From contig VHZZ01007572.1 in NCBI GenBank assembly GCA_009801015.1, positions 9,322 to 30,676 on the forward strand: a stretch of DNA of 21,355 nt, given 5' to 3'. The stretch comes from Silene noctiflora (lineage: Eukaryota > Streptophyta > Magnoliopsida > Caryophyllales > Caryophyllaceae). The notes below the pieces were generated by a model. The model saw only the letters and a program-made list of their open reading frames with translations. It searched no databases and was not told where the DNA came from. This document shows, one piece after another, positions 17,651 through 21,355 of the stretch (positions within the stretch are counted from its first letter, which is position 1; the number at the start of each line of letters is the position of its first letter). Position numbers and translations under genes: made by a program.

Positions 17651-20193
17651 CTAAATAGATGTCAAAACAGGCCAACCGGTCCTGATGATATCATTAATCT
17701 TTGCATTGATTTGCTTCTGAATCGTTGGGGGGCAAAGTTCTGCCGCATAACTGTTCATTTTTGCTGCAAAACTTGATTTCTCAAGCTCCTCTTCCGGCAA
17801 GTTGCCAATCAAGTGAAGCAGAAAAGGCCTTCTTTTGAGCTCGAATTTCTGTAAAGTTTCCGTAGACTAACAGTGTCAGTAATTTGAACAGTACGTGACC
17901 ATCTACGATTAAAAAAAAAACATCTTTAATATCAAACAAGTATATATGCAAAAGTATTGCTGTAGTATATTACCAGATACTTCTCAAGTACTTCAAGCTC
18001 AGTACTTCAGGTATTCAGATTGCAAAAGATTACTCTTAATTGTTGTTAAGCATTATATAAAAGGTTCAAGACTTCAATCAGGTCAGGTTCGTGTGCGCGA
18101 CTCTTGGGTTGTTTCAAGTACAGGTTAGCTTGGCTTTTGGACCTTTTCGGGTTTGTATACATGGGATGAATCAATCGCGCAGTCTTGATCGAGGCTATTA
18201 AGTTTTTGTTTCAAATTAGTAATTTCCGATCATTATTAGGTCAAAACAATTTTGCTCTACATTCTTTTCGGGTCAGGTGGGGACAATTTGGATCTGATCA
18301 TTTTTCCTAGATCATAGCCATATAAAAACAGTAAAAACTAACTTTAGTGGATAACATAAACAGATGGAGTATACTTCAATACCTGGTGCTCAGATTCAGC
18401 AGGATAAAATGTACCCAGGGGTAAAATTTGGGTAGTGACCACACTGCTCTTTGATTTAGCCTGCTCTCTCTCTTTAGTGACAGCTGCAAGTCTTGACTCA
18501 CCAGTACTGTTAGTGAAGATTATTGATCTGTGGATGACAGAGTTCACTGAGTAAGAATACAGAATACTCATCACATGAAGCACGTTTTTCTTTGAGTCGG
18601 GGGCCGCACAAATTATCTAACCTGTATTGGTTACCAACATCAGGACCTTGGCCAAACACCTGCCTTGAGTCATGACTAGACCAGAAGACTTCCAAAAGTT
18701 GCCGGAAACTAATAATCTTGGGATCATATTCAACCTAAATTGAATTCAAAAGTCAAATATGTGAGAACGATCATCAAGGAATGAGACACATCCACAAGTC
18801 TTACGCTCGAACATCAAAATGTTCTCATCACATTATGAGCCCCCGTTATGTAAAAAAAGTCCAGGCCGGCATTATGTTATTTCCTGTCTTAACGACCCAG
18901 AGAAAAAAGTTCATATTGGCCACGTCAGTCGATATTTCCTCCGTCAACGTCACTTAACTGATATAACCATGAATTGATCATTAAAAATAGTAGAATTAAA
19001 GTTGGGGAAAAATGTATAAGCACCACCAAAAGAGAGAAATAGGAGTTTGCTGCTGCCATATGTAGTAACGTAGCTACATGGAAACAAGCACGCCATTTTC
19101 AATACAAGTATAAGTCTATAAGCTTCACTTATATACAAGTGAGTAATGACTTCACACACTGCTCTTTCGAGCTTTACAAAGCTCCCCGAACATTTGTATC
19201 ATTTGGCTTCCTTTATATTAGAAAACGCTCGACCTTTAAACCACCACTACCACCAAGTTCATAGTTTTTCTATATATATATATATCCCCAAAATCCAACA
19301 CTTGCTCAAAGATAAAACACCATCAAATAGAAACAACACACCAAAAATTCTTAATTTCTCGCAGGGCACTCGTCATCATACTCCCAAAACCAATCAACGG
19401 ATCCCATTTCGTTTCCTTAACTATCTGTCATCTTCCCCACTATCATAATAGTTTTCTCCTATTGCCACTGATGATGATGATGGACACTGTCTCAATAGCA
19501 TTAACATTCTACCTAAAAGAACATTCAAATCGAATTTATATACTCTACTGAACATCAGCATTAGAGGCTTGTAGCGCCAATAATGCACAAGTTTCCACAT
19601 ACCTAATCAAATAACCATCCTAATCCAAAATGTACCCTACTGCTAGACGCGGAACGACAGGCTACGACAAGGATCGAGCTACCAACAAAATAAATCGCAT
19701 ATTCTAGCTCCGCCACTGGCAATTAAACATTGAATACCTTTGTCCGATCATTTGCTTACCTTTAATTAAAATACCACTCAAAAGAATATAAAAGTTAAAC
19801 AAATGATTGAGACGGACTCCAACCAATTGTACACATTAATTAATTTAATATGGGAGCTGGAATTTAAAAAAATGTAAACAATTGGTTGCGAGATGAAATA
19901 GAAACCTGTACAGACTCGGCGTGATCGGCTAAGCTACGGTACTCAGGGTTAGGTTTGGAGCCACCGCAGTATCCGACGGTGGTTCGGACGACGCCGTTTA
20001 AGCAGCCGAAAACAGGTTCGGATCTCCAGAAGCATCCGAGGGAAAACACTGCCTTTTTTAAGATTGCCGGTTCGGGTACCCGATCCGGTATCCGGATGCT
20101 AAGGGTCGGGGTTAGAGCGAATGTTGCAGTGATGAGAAGGAGCAGAAGAATAGGGGGAGGTAGAAAGGGTGTTGGTCGTGCCTTGAGATTCAT
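17651..20193 (-). CDS. MSRA5: Peptide methionine-S-sulfoxide reductase A5, four exons
   Basis: Exons on the minus strand are 20193-19906, 18734-18622, 18527-18383 and 17848-17651, with GT-AG borders and phases that fit, giving 247 residues. MsrA enzymes reduce the S form of methionine sulfoxide in proteins, usually with thioredoxin. Residues 1-32 form a signal peptide (K4/R6, then PPPILLLLLITATFAL), pointing to the secretory pathway as expected for A5. The active-site motif SLGCFW has catalytic Cys54. TTVGYCGG (71-78), NPEYRSLADHAESVQVEYDP (82-101), HDSRQVFGQGPDVGNQYRS (117-135) and TTQILPLGTFYPAESEHQ (165-182) follow the MsrA fold, then an A5-type tail with AELCPP (Cys221). Oddities are Arg57 where most MsrA have Gly, and Glu180 where YHQ is usual. 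The start is the first ATG on the transcript side. Convergent with the CCCH gene. Confidence 0.9.
18735..19905 (-). other. MSRA5 intron 1
   Basis: This 1,171-bp intron separates the exon ending ...HAESVQ from the one starting VEYDPK; the motif runs across the junction without gap. It contains a (TA)7 tract at 19271-19285. An open frame on the plus strand at 19146-19448 shows no domain and is treated as chance. The other MSRA5 introns are 94 bp (18528-18621) and 534 bp (17849-18382). Confidence 0.75.
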
Positions 20194-21355
20194 CTCGCCA
20201 CGGAAGACCAAGACCCCAATTCCACGATGAGAGGAGAGGCCGAGAGGGTATGTGAAAGATAGAATGGTCGGTTTGTGTCTTATTGGGTCGTTAGTTGGTA
20301 AACCATACTACTTAAAAAGTCGTAAATTTAGGAGACCGAGCGCATTTTGTGTCTAATATTCTATAATTGCCCTTCGTCTTAAAAGTTAATTAAAAAGAGT
20401 TTTCTCCATTCTTCCTCTCTCAAAACCTAACCAATTCGTTTATAGTCGACAATAATGGATCGTAATTGCGCATATCACATGTAACTTTTCCGTTTTATCA
20501 ACAACTTTTTAATACCATCTTTAAATCGACCGAACTGATGTTTTTTTTTTAAATTAAAAAAGAGGGTTTTTTTTTACAATTAAGGTTTAGATTGACGTCG
20601 ATTACGATTAATGTCGGGCACAGTGAGAACATAACGAAGCCTTCGCATAAGTATTTGCAAGTCGTGACGAGTGACGACTTTGACTTTTGGTACAGGACAT
20701 CTGCGTTCCAAGAAAATCTTCAATTGCTTACAACAAGCTCTCTCTCACAAACCATGATTTGCTAATCTCAACTTAAAGTTTAGCAAATAAAGAAAAAACC
20801 TTGGTTTTCACGAGATTAGCAATAATTTTCAAATGTATATAGAGGGTTGGTGATTGGGAGCCATGGGAGGCAAAAAGGGGTTAGTAAAATGGGGTTTTAA
20901 TTTTCATTTTTTGGGGTTTTTGTTTTTCTCTCTTTATGGAGATAAGAAATGAGAGGGGTATAATCGGAATAAAAGGAAAAAATGTGCGAGTTTTAGCAAG
21001 TCCCTTATAATAAGCTTATCATCAAATTAATTTACAATTTTTGAACCAATAAAAAGTGTACGAAGAGTACAGAAATAGGTACGATAAAAAATATTTCATT
21101 ATAAATGGTTATTAGTGGTGAAGCGAGAAATAGGAACATATATATGATGTAGTACCTCAAACCTCATTTGTTATTGAGCTTATGTGTATTTTTTTTTGCT
21201 TTTTAAAGTTTATAAGTTACCTTTTATTTTTTTGCCGCCAAAACTCAAAATTTTACTGAGCTTATATGTAATGTTTTTTAGTTATATTGTAATTTTTTGA
21301 GTTTAATATTTAAGTGAATGAACTCAGAAACTTTATAGTAAAACTCAGAAACTTT
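20194..21355. other. MSRA5 upstream region and AT-rich DNA
   Basis: 20194 to about 20300 is the likely MSRA5 leader and proximal promoter on the minus strand; no clear TATA box stands out. An 11-bp inverted repeat TTGCTAATCTC/GAGATTAGCAA lies at 20759-20769 and 20812-20822. At 21160-21355 short words such as TGAGCTTAT and AACTCAGAAACTTT are repeated, perhaps part of a repeat cut by the window edge. No gene is visible. Confidence 0.5.

Noticed and set aside
19955..20230. 91-residue plus-strand frame
   Set aside because: It is antisense to the first MSRA5 exon, which has clear family motifs on the minus strand.

Overview
The window is nuclear DNA of a flowering plant, most likely a eudicot. 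The evidence is GT-AG spliced genes with short exons, AT-rich intergenic DNA, and nested plant-type transposable elements: CACTA, Ty3/gypsy of the Tat type, Tourist-like and hAT-like MITEs. The order or family cannot be fixed from sequence alone. Motifs such as TACGGAGTA and the Tat-type retroelement would fit Caryophyllales, but that is a weak guess. No bacterial operons, RNA genes or CRISPR arrays are present.

Left third (1-8600): transposon territory without an intact host gene. At 1-420 lies one end of a CACTA transposon, with a TIR ending at 420, a cluster of GGCGACTG/CAGTCGCC palindromes and a possible transposase scrap. It is inserted into a decayed minus-strand Ty3/gypsy element (421-2903) that keeps an LTR, a linker and part of reverse transcriptase with several stops and frameshifts. 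Then come a Tourist-like MITE (3082-3360), a foldback element (about 3750-3925), a hAT-type MITE with a perfect 8-bp target duplication (4527-4849), a second Tourist-like copy (from 5869) and another inverted-repeat element (6191-6347). The rest is AT-rich with nothing recognisable.

Middle (about 8690-16500): a plus-strand gene for a plant CCCH zinc-finger protein of the C3H6 type, modelled with four coding exons (494 aa). Its first intron is 4,975 bp and carries two copies of one hAT-like MITE family, each with its own perfect 8-bp target duplication, and a separate 29-bp inverted-repeat pair.

Right (17651-20193, minus strand): a four-exon gene for peptide methionine sulfoxide reductase A5 (247 aa) with an N-terminal signal sequence. 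It is convergent with the zinc-finger gene. The 1.4 kb between the two stop codons holds a 40-bp tandem duplication with a tRNA-like A-box. The last kilobase (20194-21355) is the MSRA5 upstream region plus AT-rich DNA.

The two host genes show no evident functional link: one is a probable nuclear RNA-binding or regulatory protein, the other a secretory-pathway repair enzyme. I found no clearly new biological system. The most useful observations are the nested transposon architecture, the TSD-proven MITE insertions, a possible phosphatase-docking motif in the CCCH protein, and unusual active-site residues in the MSRA5 copy.
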